From: JAXLWB01 sp046328715
Lineage (GTDB): Bacteria; Chloroflexota; Anaerolineae; Caldilineales; Caldilineaceae
Assembly: GCA_046328715.1 (NCBI GenBank)
Contig: JAXLWB010000069.1
Coordinates: 1-48,858 of the forward strand
Direction: 5' to 3'
Length of the DNA: 48,858 nt
Of this stretch, positions 17,771 through 26,632 are shown piece by piece. The translations under genes and the position numbers were made by a program. The stretch's first letter is position 1. Every line of letters begins with the position of its first letter. The notes below the pieces were generated by a model. It did no database searches. It saw nothing but the letters and a program-made list of their open reading frames with translations, and had not been told where the DNA came from.

Positions 17771-19177
17771 ATGAAAATCACCTTTCACGGCGCAGCACAG
17801 GAAGTCACTGGTTCAATGCATTTGGTCGAAGTCAACGGGCGCAAGATCTTGCTCGATTGTGGACTCTTCCAAGGCAAACGCAGTGAGACCTATGCGCGCA
17901 ATCTCAACTTTCCGTTCGACCCCAAAACCATTGATGCAATGATCTTGAGTCATGCTCACATTGATCATGCTGGCAACATTCCCAATCTATGCAAACAGGG
18001 TTTTACAGGCAGTGTGATCTGCACGGCGGCCACACGCAGTCTCTCTTCCTATATGTTGCTGGATAGCGGCCACATCCAAGAGCAAGATATCGAGTATGTT
18101 AACAAGCAAAATATACGTCGTAATGAGCCACTCGTCGAGCCGATCTACACTCAAGCGGATGCTCAACGTGCGCTAGAACAGTTTATAGGCGTAGGTCTCC
18201 ACCGCCCCATTCCCGTCACCGACGGTGTTGAGGTTACCTTTTTCGAGGCGGGGCATATCATCGGCGCAGCCTGGATCATGCTCACCATCCGCGAGTCAGC
18301 GACGAACAAGAATTGGCGACTGATCTTCAGCGGCGATGTAGGTCGCCAGGCGAGTCCAATCCTCAACCCACCCGAGCGTCCTGACACGGCAGACATCGTG
18401 ATCATGGAAAGCACCTATGGCAATCGCCTGCATGATTCCTATGCCAATGCCGGGAAACATCTGCGCGACGTGATCAATGCGACGGCTCGTCGCCGTGGGA
18501 AGGTCATCATTCCTGCCTTTGCCGTGGGCCGCACCCAGGAGCTGGTTTTTGCACTGAACCAGCTTGACGATGAAGGTGATATTCCGCAACTGCCGATTTA
18601 CATCGACAGCCCGCTTGCTGTCAACGCAACCTCAGTCTTTCGCCTTCACCCAGAGACCTGGAATGCGACAGTGCGCTCCTTTATGGATAACAACAAGAAG
18701 CGCAGTCCCTTCGACGATATCAACATTGACTATATCCGCGATGTGCGAGAAAGCAAACAGCTTAATCATCTGCACGAGCCTGCCATCATCATCTCCGCCA
18801 GCGGCATGGCGGAAAGTGGCCGAATCCTGCATCATTTGAAAAATAACATCGAAGACTCCGACAATACGATCCTAATTGTCAGCTTCCAGGCCGAAAACAC
18901 GTTGGGCCGCAAGCTGAAGGATGGCGTCGACCCGGTGCGCATCTTTGGCCAGGAATACCATGTGCGTGCCCATGTCGAATCAATTGAAGGTTACTCTGCC
19001 CACGCCGACCAAGCGGAGCTGTTGCAGTGGTCCGGTGGGCTTGAGCGCAAGCAATTGCGGCAACTCTTCCTGGTACATGGCGAACCTGAGGCGCAGACTG
19101 TATTAGCAGGCAAGCTGGCCGAAAATGGTTTTGAACATGTGCTTGCCCCGGCTCGCGGTCAAAGCTTTGAATTCTAA
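17771..19177 (+). CDS. Beta-CASP metallo-beta-lactamase ribonuclease
   Basis: Proteins of this COG1236 type are zinc-dependent nucleases related to the CPSF-73 cleavage factor and act on RNA in the cytoplasm. The 468-residue protein has the metallo-beta-lactamase motif SHAHIDHAG (about 60-68), EAGHIIGAAWI with the next metal ligand, FSGDVG with the bridging Asp, and the beta-CASP domain (TYGNRLH; KVIIPAFAVGRTQELVFAL; IYIDSPLA; IIISASGMAESGRILHHL). The RNA-metabolising C-terminal segment is VESIEGYSAHADQAELLQW and LVHGE. All expected ligands are present. The start ATG 17771 lacks a strong Shine-Dalgarno sequence but follows the promoter and Fur/Zur-like box directly. The closest known role is RNA processing or decay. 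Confidence 0.9.
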   Translation: MKITFHGAAQEVTGSMHLVEVNGRKILLDCGLFQGKRSETYARNLNFPFDPKTIDAMILSHAHIDHAGNIPNLCKQGFTGSVICTAATRSLSSYMLLDSGHIQEQDIEYVNKQNIRRNEPLVEPIYTQADAQRALEQFIGVGLHRPIPVTDGVEVTFFEAGHIIGAAWIMLTIRESATNKNWRLIFSGDVGRQASPILNPPERPDTADIVIMESTYGNRLHDSYANAGKHLRDVINATARRRGKVIIPAFAVGRTQELVFALNQLDDEGDIPQLPIYIDSPLAVNATSVFRLHPETWNATVRSFMDNNKKRSPFDDINIDYIRDVRESKQLNHLHEPAIIISASGMAESGRILHHLKNNIEDSDNTILIVSFQAENTLGRKLKDGVDPVRIFGQEYHVRAHVESIEGYSAHADQAELLQWSGGLERKQLRQLFLVHGEPEAQTVLAGKLAENGFEHVLAPARGQSFEF

Positions 19178-19451
19178 GCTCACCACTGCCAAAACAATCA
19201 TAATTTTAGAGGTTTCTCAACCCTACAGAAACTTTTATAGGGCCTTACACGTCTCCCAATTTGCAGATTATCTCTCATTTTTCTGCAAATATGATTATGA
19301 CAAGCTTACAAACTAGCGAAGTTGAGCAACTGTAAGGCAAAATACCTACACTTTATACTTTGCTGCAGTTAGAGCTACGCTTTTTTATCATAGAAAAACG
19401 TGTTCTAGCCCAACCGCAATACATTTTTTCATAATTCACAAGGAGTCTGGT

Positions 19452-20534
19452 ATGCGAAGGAGCTATCGAGGAGCAGGCGTCACATGTATGTTGGTGCTTG
19501 CAATTCTGCTTACATTCGTTCCGAGTGCTGCGATTGCCGCACCACGAGCCGATGTCCAACAATCGGGTTGGTTTTATTACACAGTACAACGTGGGGACAC
19601 GCTTTATGGCATTGCTCGCTATTATGGCATCTCAGCACAAGCCATTATGGATGCGAATGCAATCTACAATCCAAATCAGATCTATGTGGGGCAACGCCTT
19701 TTAATTCCTAGCTATCAAGCGCCTGCACCACAACCTGCTCCAGGCTGCGCAGCTTATCATACCGTACAGTACGGGCAGTCATTAGCATGGATTGCCAGCT
19801 ACTACGGCGTCAACATGTACACGTTGGCACGTACAAACAACATCTACGACCTCAACTATATTTACGCAGGGATGCAGCTTTGCATTCCTGGTGGCGTAGT
19901 ACAGAGACCTCCGCATGGGCACCATAATGATGGCCCGCCACCCAATCAGGGCGATCCTTGCAATTACATCGTGCAACGGGGCGATTGGCTTTCGACGATT
20001 GCCTATCGCTACGGAACCACCGTCTATGAATTGATGCGGCTCAACAACCTGCGCGATCCAGGCCGGATTGAGATTGGGCAAAGGCTCATTCTACCTGCCT
20101 GTGGTAACCAACAGCCCACGCCAGTGCCACCTACACCAGCGCCACCTCCGCCTGGCAGCATTGGCTACTGGACTGCCTTCTATTACAACAATACCGATTT
20201 GTCAGGTGCGCCCACATTGGTCACCCAACATCAGGCCATCAATTTCGATTGGGGCACAGGTGGACCAGGCGGTGGCATCAACAATGACAACTTCAGTGCC
20301 CTTTATACGCGCAGCGATTATTTCCGAGCTGGCAACTATCGCTTCTATGCCACAGCAGACGATGGCATTCGTCTTTATGTTGACAATCGATTGCTGATCG
20401 ATAGCTGGCGTGTTCAACCGGCCACCAACTACTTCGCCGATGTCAATCTTAACGAAGGCTACCACTTGGTGCGCGTGGAGTATTATGAAGCGGGGGATGT
20501 AGCAAAGGTGATTGTGAGCTGGGGACGGATGTAG
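19452..20534 (+). CDS. Secreted protein with three LysM domains and a PA14 domain
   Basis: ATG 19452 has AAGGAG six bases upstream. An N-terminal signal peptide (cationic start MRRSYRGAG, hydrophobic core, cleavage near AIAA) is followed by three LysM modules: FYYTVQRGDTLYGIARYYGI to LIPS (about 41-91), YHTVQYGQSLAWIASYYGVN to CIPG and CNYIVQRGDWLSTIAYRYGT to LILPA. A Pro/Thr linker then leads to a C-terminal PA14 domain (TAFYYNNTDLSGAPTLVTQH; FRAGNYRFYATADDGIRLYV; LIDSWRV). LysM binds peptidoglycan or other N-acetylglucosamine polymers and PA14 is a carbohydrate-binding beta-barrel, so the protein probably sits on the cell surface and binds glycans. There is no enzymatic domain. It is monocistronic, with its own terminator. 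Confidence 0.9.
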   Translation: MRRSYRGAGVTCMLVLAILLTFVPSAAIAAPRADVQQSGWFYYTVQRGDTLYGIARYYGISAQAIMDANAIYNPNQIYVGQRLLIPSYQAPAPQPAPGCAAYHTVQYGQSLAWIASYYGVNMYTLARTNNIYDLNYIYAGMQLCIPGGVVQRPPHGHHNDGPPPNQGDPCNYIVQRGDWLSTIAYRYGTTVYELMRLNNLRDPGRIEIGQRLILPACGNQQPTPVPPTPAPPPPGSIGYWTAFYYNNTDLSGAPTLVTQHQAINFDWGTGGPGGGINNDNFSALYTRSDYFRAGNYRFYATADDGIRLYVDNRLLIDSWRVQPATNYFADVNLNEGYHLVRVEYYEAGDVAKVIVSWGRM

Positions 20535-20580
20535 CTAGCCGAAGCGACCTTGTAATCGATGTAATCGATAGATTTTGACG

Positions 20581-20640
20581 CAGAGCCGTTAGGTAAGCGT
20601 ACGTTCTTATCCGTACACTTACGCTAACGGCTCTGTTTTG
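20581..20640. terminator. Terminator after the LysM gene
   Basis: CAGAGCCGTTAGGTAAGCGT (from 20581) pairs with ACTTACGCTAACGGCTCTG (ending 20635) with one bulge, followed by TTTTG. It lies between the convergent LysM and YbaK genes and could serve both. Confidence 0.8.
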
Positions 20641-20662
20641 TCCTGAGTTTTATCGTATCTTA

Positions 20663-21169
20663 TCAACTCAACGCTAAAATTTCTGGCTGTGTCACCCGTA
20701 GCAGTTCTGCCACACTTAATTCCATCATCGTACGGTGATCGCCGCCGCCGCCAAAGATAGGACCACACCAGCGCTCTTCCACGCCGAGCACAGCTTGATC
20801 GACCAGAATCGGCAATTTGGTACGATGGCCAAAGGGCGGCACGCCTCCCGCCGGATAACCAATCAGATCAAGCACGACCTCCGCGGCAGCCATGCTGATT
20901 CTACCCTTGGCCACCCCGTAACGCTCCGCCAACTTTCCGCGGTCTACCCGCTTTTCACCATGGCTAATCACCACAATTGCTTGGCTTGGCTGCCCGGTTC
21001 GGTCAATGGTAAAGAGCAAGGTTTTGATGATCTGCTCAGGTTGTACACCGAGTACAGCGGCGGCAGCGGGTACAGTCGGCGTATCCCCTAGATCGTGATG
21101 CAGCCGCGCTGCAATGCCGTGTGTTGTGATGAACTGCTGCAAGTCTATAGGTGTGAATTGATGGCTCAT
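20663..21169 (-). CDS. YbaK/ProX-type aminoacyl-tRNA deacylase
   Basis: Members hydrolyse mischarged tRNA, typically Cys-tRNA(Pro) or Ala-tRNA(Pro), as a translation quality check in the cytoplasm. The 168-residue protein has the YbaK fold: the conserved catalytic-pocket lysine in EQIIKTLLF (K49), the ISHGEKRVDRGKLAERYG segment and the substrate loop GYPAGGVPPFGH with Pro-Phe-Gly-His. Which mischarged tRNA is used cannot be decided from sequence. It is a free-standing domain, not fused to prolyl-tRNA synthetase. ATG 21169 is divergent from the HAD gene across 134 bases, which include a stretch of the CCCCATCTCCCC repeat. Confidence 0.88.
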   Translation of the reverse strand: MSHQFTPIDLQQFITTHGIAARLHHDLGDTPTVPAAAAVLGVQPEQIIKTLLFTIDRTGQPSQAIVVISHGEKRVDRGKLAERYGVAKGRISMAAAEVVLDLIGYPAGGVPPFGHRTKLPILVDQAVLGVEERWCGPIFGGGGDHRTMMELSVAELLRVTQPEILALS

Positions 21170-21303
21170 GTGTTAGAATTTTACACGACAATGTGAGCAA
21201 GTGGTAGATAGTGAGAAGGGTAAAGCAGGAAACAAAGAAATTTTTTTGCTTGGTCGCCCTACCTCCTTATCACCCCATCTCCCCAAACCTACGCTAACCG
21301 ATC

Positions 21304-22074
21304 GTGATAGAAGCAATTACCTTTGACTTTTGGGACACGCTGGCGATTGATGATTCAGACGAGGCCAAGCGTGCCAAACTTGGGTTGCCTAGTAAACAAG
21401 AAGCGCGTACCAAGCTCTTTGTGCAAAAGGTGATAACCCACCATCCAGAGATTACCGCACGGCGTGCGGTTATGGCCTATCAGCGTGCCAACGAACGTTT
21501 CCGGCGCGTCTGGCATGACGAGCACCATACACCCACCGTAGCCACCCGCATCAGCTACGCCTACGAAGAACTTGGCCTTTTACCGCCGCCTGGTCAATAT
21601 GCTCGCTTGTTCCATGAAATCGACGAACTGATCCGCGAGATCGAAGTCATGGAAGTGCGTATTCCACCAGACTTTGCGCCCGGTGTCCACACCACGCTTG
21701 AGATTTTGGCGCAGCAGTATAAACTGGCGATCATCTCCGACACCATTCACACCAATGGGCGCGGGCTGCGTGGATTGCTTTCGCAACAAGGGTTGCTGCA
21801 ATATTTTAGCCAACAACTCTTTTCCGACGAAGTTGGTGTTTCAAAACCCTCATCGCACATCTTTCGCCAGGCCGCTGCCGTGCTTGATATTCCACCTGAC
21901 CGAATCGTCCACATCGGCGACCGCGAAAGCAACGACATTGAAGGTCCACTCGCCGTGGGGATGCGTGCCATCCTCTTTACGGGCATCATTGATCGCAACC
22001 AGGGCAAGACACGCGCCCATGCCATCTGTCGCCACTTCAGTGCCCTGCCCGAAATCATCCCACGCTTAAGATAG
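21304..22074 (+). CDS. HAD-family hydrolase
   Basis: Haloacid-dehalogenase-type hydrolases are mostly small-molecule phosphatases. Motif I is FDFWDTL with nucleophile Asp8, in which the usual second Asp position is Trp followed by Asp. Motif II is IISDTIHT, motif III is the Lys in GVSKPSSHIF, and motif IV is HIGDRESNDIEG. A helical cap of about 90 residues sits between motifs I and II (class C1-like). The start is GTG 21304. Substrate is not predictable. The next gene starts 39 bases downstream on the same strand, so the two may be co-transcribed. Confidence 0.85.
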   Translation: MIEAITFDFWDTLAIDDSDEAKRAKLGLPSKQEARTKLFVQKVITHHPEITARRAVMAYQRANERFRRVWHDEHHTPTVATRISYAYEELGLLPPPGQYARLFHEIDELIREIEVMEVRIPPDFAPGVHTTLEILAQQYKLAIISDTIHTNGRGLRGLLSQQGLLQYFSQQLFSDEVGVSKPSSHIFRQAAAVLDIPPDRIVHIGDRESNDIEGPLAVGMRAILFTGIIDRNQGKTRAHAICRHFSALPEIIPRLR

Positions 22075-22113
22075 GTAGATGCAGTCGGCTGAAAGTGTGG
22101 TAAAGTATAGGAA

Positions 22114-23412
22114 ATGACGACACTCGACCGCATCTACGCCACCCTTGCCGAACAATTCCTGGCCCGTTTTCCTGAAGAGCTCAGCACGCAACGCACAGTA
22201 GGTCGTGAGGCTGAATATCCAGTCGTCATGAACGACGGTCAGGCCGCAGATGTGCAGCGGCTTTGGCCATTGTTGTTGGAACGGGGCGACCTCAAAGCCA
22301 AATATGACACGGGTTCCACCAATTTGATCGTTGAACTGAGTGGCCATGACTATACCTATGCCATCGAAGTCGGGCGCGGTACGATCGAACTCAACTCGCG
22401 GCCATGCAATACGATTCTAGAGGCCAAAGCCATCCTAGAGGAGGCGACGCTGCGTGTGGTACGTGCCGCGCTCCGCTTTGGTTGGATGATTTTGGGCTAC
22501 GGCATCCAGCCGATTACGCCTCCCACCTTGTCACTGATGACGCCTAAACAGCGCTATCAAAGCCTTTATCGGGCAATGGGCAACGAATGGCTTTGGTACA
22601 CAGTTACCGCCTCTGACCAAACCCAAATTGCGATTCGCCGGCACGAAGCGATCCAGATGCTCAATTTTGGCAACCTGATGACGCCTGTGATCATTGCGCT
22701 CTGTGCCAATTCTCCAGTCTTTGGTGGAAACCTCAGCCCCTTCTGCAGTGGACGCGAAGGTCATCATGAACTGATCCGCGCCATGGAACATCGCCACGGT
22801 ATGCCAATTCGCCCCTTTCGTGACGTCTACGACTTTGTCGAACGCATCTGTCAAACCACCTACCTCATCCACCGCGAAAGTGGTGCCGTGATCCCGATGT
22901 CACGCCCCTTTTACCAGTATCTGCTCGAATCCTACGAGCGGGAACAACAGGCCGACTTTGCAGCGTTTCTTTTTCATGAGCATTATATGTGGAACAGTGC
23001 CCGCATCCGCGCCGCCTACGGCACCATCGAGATTCGTCCCGCTTGCCAACAACCCTGGCATGAACATATGGCGGTCATGGCGCTCAATGTAGGGCTGATT
23101 GAGTCGGCTGACATTATCCAAGAGTATCTTGACCAAACGCTAGGTGAAGATGCCTGGCAAACGATGCGCACCTATCAACAACAGGTCATTCGCCACGGTC
23201 TGCGCGCACCACAACCGGCACCCCAAATGCTAGAACGGATCGTCTGTTGGGCAGAAGAAGGATTGCGCAAGCGTGGTTTCGGCGAAGACTCCTTGATCCA
23301 ACCGATCTACGAGCGCCTCTATCGCAACGAAAATCCCGCCCAGCGTGCGCGCCGAGTCTTCCGCAGCGACGGTATGGCTGGACTCCTTAGACATGCGGTA
23401 ATTCGGTTGTAA
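22114..23412 (+). CDS. GCS2-family glutamate-cysteine ligase-like protein
   Basis: This family joins glutamate to an amine-bearing partner using ATP; classical members make gamma-glutamylcysteine. The 432-residue protein has the N-terminal GREAEYPVV (glutamate site), the core GTIELNSRP, TASDQTQIAI, NSPVFGGN (the NSP-containing motif near the active site) and GTIEIRPACQQPWHEH near the C-terminus. These fit the carboxylate-amine ligase fold of the plant/proteobacterial GCS2 type. The second substrate is not certain; ergothioneine-type or glutathione-like thiol pathways are possible, but no partner gene is nearby. A repeat-armed hairpin starts at its stop codon. Confidence 0.82.
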   Translation: MTTLDRIYATLAEQFLARFPEELSTQRTVGREAEYPVVMNDGQAADVQRLWPLLLERGDLKAKYDTGSTNLIVELSGHDYTYAIEVGRGTIELNSRPCNTILEAKAILEEATLRVVRAALRFGWMILGYGIQPITPPTLSLMTPKQRYQSLYRAMGNEWLWYTVTASDQTQIAIRRHEAIQMLNFGNLMTPVIIALCANSPVFGGNLSPFCSGREGHHELIRAMEHRHGMPIRPFRDVYDFVERICQTTYLIHRESGAVIPMSRPFYQYLLESYEREQQADFAAFLFHEHYMWNSARIRAAYGTIEIRPACQQPWHEHMAVMALNVGLIESADIIQEYLDQTLGEDAWQTMRTYQQQVIRHGLRAPQPAPQMLERIVCWAEEGLRKRGFGEDSLIQPIYERLYRNENPAQRARRVFRSDGMAGLLRHAVIRL

Positions 23413-23470
23413 AAAGTTGCAAAGTTGCAGAGTTTCTATGCATTTGCCACCTTGCTCCTTTGCTACTTTT
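23411..23470. repeat. Hairpin with GCAAAGT-type heptamer arms at the GCS2 stop
   Basis: The left arm AAAAAGTTGCAAAGTTGCAG (23411-23430) contains two AAGTTGC units. The right arm 23444-23470 reads on the other strand as AAAAGTAGCAAAGGAGCAAG and pairs with it. The element overlaps the last two bases of the stop codon. A related element lies at 34337-34396. Confidence 0.55.
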
Positions 23471-23605
23471 CCCCTTTTCCCTTTGTTTGCGAATTGTCTG
23501 TGCAGTCTATGTCTTGTATTAGAACTCAACGGATATGTAAGTTTTTCTACACAGATCTTTGGCTATTAGACGTAGAACTAATATGTTCTAAAAAGTATTG
23601 CAACC

Positions 23606-23643
23606 CTTGGCCGGCAGCTTGTGATGTTTGTATGCCGGCCAAG
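23606..23643 (+). promoter_or_regulatory. Inverted repeat upstream of clpC
   Basis: CTTGGCCGGCA (23606-23616) and TGCCGGCCAAG (23633-23643) are perfect 11-bp arms around 16 bases, 68 bases before the clpC start. A long GC-rich operator or an attenuator stem is possible. It does not match the CIRCE heat-shock operator. Confidence 0.45.
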
Positions 23644-23651
23644 TTACTATA

Positions 23652-23699
23652 CCGCACATGCATCAAAGGCCAGCCTTTGCGTGCGGAGGATTAAGAGGA
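23652..23699 (+). promoter_or_regulatory. Stem-loop adjoining the clpC ribosome-binding region
   Basis: CCGCAC (23652-23657) pairs with GTGCGG (23681-23686) and AAAGGC (23665-23670) with GCCTTT (23673-23678). The outer stem covers the start of GGAGGA (23685-23690); AGAGGA (23694-23699), the more likely Shine-Dalgarno, follows directly. A temperature-responsive leader is conceivable for a chaperone gene but is only inference. Confidence 0.35.
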
Positions 23700-23710
23700 C
23701 AAAGACTATC

Positions 23711-26203
23711 ATGATGAGTTTTGACAGGTTTACAGAACGTGCACAAGAGGCAGCCAAGCGTGCCTATGAAGTCTTGATTCACTATAAGCATACACAACTC
23801 GACACGGAGCATATTTTCCTGGCGTTGGTTCAGCAAGCCGAAGGAACAGTGGTTGAAATATTACGCCGTCTTGAAGCCGATCCCGAACTGATCGTAAGAA
23901 AACTAGAAGCTGTGTTGGAAGCGATGCCTAAATCGTCAAACAATCCGTATGGTGCTTCGCCTACAGCCCAAGTCTTTATTACGCCGCGCCTCAAACGAAT
24001 CCTGGATGAGGCAGCCCAAGAGGCGCAAAAGTTAAAAGACGAATACATCAGCACTGAACACTTGCTGCTTTCAATTGCTGGTGAGCGCAACACACCCAGC
24101 GCCAATATTCTGCGCGATGCCAATATCACCAAGGATCGCATCTACGAAAAGATCCAGGAGGTGCGTCAAGGTCAGCGCGTCACTGAACCGAATGCAGAAA
24201 CCAAGTATCGTATTCTGGAGAAATATGGCCGCGATCTGACCAAGGCCGCCAGCGAAGGCAAGCTCGACCCCGTTATCGGGCGCGATGCCGAAGTGCTGCG
24301 TGTCATGCAAGTGCTCGCTCGTCGCACGAAGAACAACCCAGTGTTGATCGGTGAAGCTGGCGTTGGCAAAACCGCCATTGTTGAAGGCTTGGCTCAGAAG
24401 ATTCACGACAACGATGTGCCGGAACCGTTGATGCGCCGTCGCCTGATTTCGCTCGATCTGGGCGCCATGTTGGCGGGAACCCGCTTCCGTGGTGAGTTTG
24501 AAGAACGACTCAAAGCCTGTATCGAAGAGGTGCAGCGCAGCGAAGGCGAAATTATTCTCTTCATCGACGAGTTGCACACTGTGGTTGGCGCGGGTAACGC
24601 AGCGGGTGCACTCGATGCTAGCAACATGCTCAAGCCAGCACTAGCCCGTGGCGAACTCCAATGTATTGGTGCAACGACACTCGACGAATATCGCCAATCG
24701 ATTGAGCGCGATGCTGCACTGGAACGACGCTTTGCTCCTGTCTTTGTCGACGAGCCCTCGATCGAAGATAGTATCGACATTCTCAAGGGCTTGCGTGGTC
24801 GCTATGAAGATCATCACAAGGTGAAATTCCAGGATGAAGCATTGGTCGAGGCGGTCAAACTGAGCCATCGCTATGTAACCGAGCGCAAGTTGCCAGATAA
24901 GGCGATTGACTTAATCGATGAAGCTGCCGCTAAGCTACGCGTCGCCATGCACTCAATGCCAAAGAACATCAAGGAAAAGAAGTCTCAGTTAGAGAAGTTA
25001 CAAGCCGACGAAGAAGGCGCTTGGGCCGCACGCGATTACGAAAATGCCGCTCGTTACAAAACAGAGCGTGTCCGCCTTGAGTCAGAATATGCAGAGGAAG
25101 TGTCCAAATGGCGCAAGGATGCGAATCTGGATGACATTGTCGAGGCCAGCGATGTGGCAGAAATTGTCAGCGCCTGGACCGGCATTCCAGTTAAGAGTAT
25201 GCTTGAAACCGAAGCCGAGAAGCTGTTGAACATGGAGGATGTGCTCAAGAAGCGCATCATCGGCCAAACTGCCGCCATCGAAGCGGTGAGCGATGCGATC
25301 CGCCGGACACGCAGTGGTCTCAAAGATCCCAAACGGCCGATTGGTGTCTTTCTCTTCTTGGGTCCCACCGGTGTGGGCAAGACGGAACTGGCACGGGCGC
25401 TGGCCAACTTCATGTTTGACGACGACGATGCACTATTGCGCATCGACATGAGCGAATATCGTGAGCCGCATACGGTCAGCCGGCTCTTTGGTGCCCCTCC
25501 TGGCTACGTTGGATACGACCAGGGTGGCCAACTGACCGAACAGGTGCGCCGCCGTCCCTATCAGGTGATTCTGTTCGATGAGGTGGAAAAGGCCCACCCG
25601 GAGATCTGGAATTCGCTGTTGCAAATCATGGATGACGGTCGGTTGACCGATGGCCAGGGCCGTACGGTAGATTTTCGTAACACGGTGGTCATTATGACCA
25701 GTAATGTGGGTGCAGAGGTGGTCAAGCGCACTGCCTTTGGCTTTGCAACACCGAGCTTCGATGAGAGCAAGGCGGCCAACAGTGAATATACCAATCAGCT
25801 TAAACGGCTCTTCCGGCCTGAGTTCTTGAATCGCATTGATGAGACGATTATCTTTGAAACCTTGACCAAGCCGCAGATTCGCCAGATTGTGATGTTGCAG
25901 ATGAACGAGATTCACAAGCGGGTTGGCGAGTTGGGCATCTCGGTAGAGATGACCGACGCTGCTGCTGATTACTTCGTGGAAGTGGGCTACGATCCAAACT
26001 TTGGCGCTCGTCCCTTGCGCCGTGTCCTCCAGCGCCGTGTAGAGAATGAGCTAAGCAAACGTCTGCTGCGTGGTGAATATCGTACTGGCGACAAAGTCAT
26101 GATCGACTACGATGCCAATGGCGAAGGCGACAACAAGATCACCTTTACCTTGGTCGAACAAGCACCGATTGCGATCGAACTGCCCAAGGTTGAGAGTCGC
26201 TAA
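23711..26203 (+). CDS. clpC: ATP-dependent unfoldase, ClpC type
   Basis: ClpC is a two-ring AAA+ unfoldase that feeds proteins to the ClpP peptidase and rescues misfolded proteins. From ATG 23711 the protein is 830 residues. It has a double Clp-N domain (FTERAQEAAKRAYEVLIHYK; EAAQEAQKLKDEYISTEHLL), the first AAA module with GEAGVGKT (about 215-222), and a short UVR-like middle segment (ADEEGAWAARDYENAARYKT) rather than the long ClpB coiled coil. The second AAA module has GPTGVGKT (about 551-558), followed by FRPEFLNRIDE and the small D2 domain. The short middle domain and the loop AFGF, at the place of the ClpP-docking I/V-G-F tripeptide, favour ClpC over ClpB. The upstream leader has two strong stem-loops. 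Confidence 0.93.
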   Translation: MMSFDRFTERAQEAAKRAYEVLIHYKHTQLDTEHIFLALVQQAEGTVVEILRRLEADPELIVRKLEAVLEAMPKSSNNPYGASPTAQVFITPRLKRILDEAAQEAQKLKDEYISTEHLLLSIAGERNTPSANILRDANITKDRIYEKIQEVRQGQRVTEPNAETKYRILEKYGRDLTKAASEGKLDPVIGRDAEVLRVMQVLARRTKNNPVLIGEAGVGKTAIVEGLAQKIHDNDVPEPLMRRRLISLDLGAMLAGTRFRGEFEERLKACIEEVQRSEGEIILFIDELHTVVGAGNAAGALDASNMLKPALARGELQCIGATTLDEYRQSIERDAALERRFAPVFVDEPSIEDSIDILKGLRGRYEDHHKVKFQDEALVEAVKLSHRYVTERKLPDKAIDLIDEAAAKLRVAMHSMPKNIKEKKSQLEKLQADEEGAWAARDYENAARYKTERVRLESEYAEEVSKWRKDANLDDIVEASDVAEIVSAWTGIPVKSMLETEAEKLLNMEDVLKKRIIGQTAAIEAVSDAIRRTRSGLKDPKRPIGVFLFLGPTGVGKTELARALANFMFDDDDALLRIDMSEYREPHTVSRLFGAPPGYVGYDQGGQLTEQVRRRPYQVILFDEVEKAHPEIWNSLLQIMDDGRLTDGQGRTVDFRNTVVIMTSNVGAEVVKRTAFGFATPSFDESKAANSEYTNQLKRLFRPEFLNRIDETIIFETLTKPQIRQIVMLQMNEIHKRVGELGISVEMTDAAADYFVEVGYDPNFGARPLRRVLQRRVENELSKRLLRGEYRTGDKVMIDYDANGEGDNKITFTLVEQAPIAIELPKVESR

Positions 26204-26233
26204 ACGTCTCGCTTTCAAATAAAACAAGTGAAA

Positions 26234-26280
26234 AGCGGAGGTCTCTTAACCGAAACTGGTTAAGAGACCTCCGCTCTGTT
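26234..26280 (+). terminator. Terminator after clpC
   Basis: AGCGGAGGTCTCTTAACC (26234-26251) and GGTTAAGAGACCTCCGCT (26258-26275) form a perfect 18-bp stem with a six-base loop, followed by CTGTT. It starts 31 bases after the clpC stop. Confidence 0.8.
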
Positions 26281-26632
26281 GTATCAAGCCCAAGTTCCCA
26301 TCACCTTACTTTCGCCTCATCTCCCTCTCATCTCGTTTCATTATCCTGTGGAGTGTGTTTTGCGACACAATCGCCCTGCAGTCTGTCATATACATTTGCT
26401 GTCACATTTGTGTCAAACTATTTCTGAATGTTTAGTTGGATTAGAGCATTCGTATATTGGAAACACAAATAGGGGTAACTCCTAAAGCATGACAATCCTG
26501 CACTCCTCCCCATCATTGCCAAGCATCAAAGAAGCTCTACGATACTCTAACAACATACTTATTTCTTCTGTATAAGCGGTTGCCGCTGTGCAAGAAGCAA
26601 CCGCAAAACGTTCTGAAAGTTCAGGAGGTTCT
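26281..26632 (+). promoter_or_regulatory. Leader region of the metallopeptidase gene
   Basis: No gene was seen in this gap. It should contain the promoter of the next gene. A stem GCGGTTGC/GCAACCGC (26576-26583, 26597-26604) lies 29 bases before the start, and TAGGGGTAACTCCTA near 26471 is a smaller imperfect inverted repeat. I match neither to a known riboswitch class. Confidence 0.35.

Noticed and set aside
23500..23600. CIRCE heat-shock operator before clpC
   Set aside because: No TTAGCACTC-N9-GAGTGCTAA pair is found; the inverted repeat present is a different GC-rich sequence.
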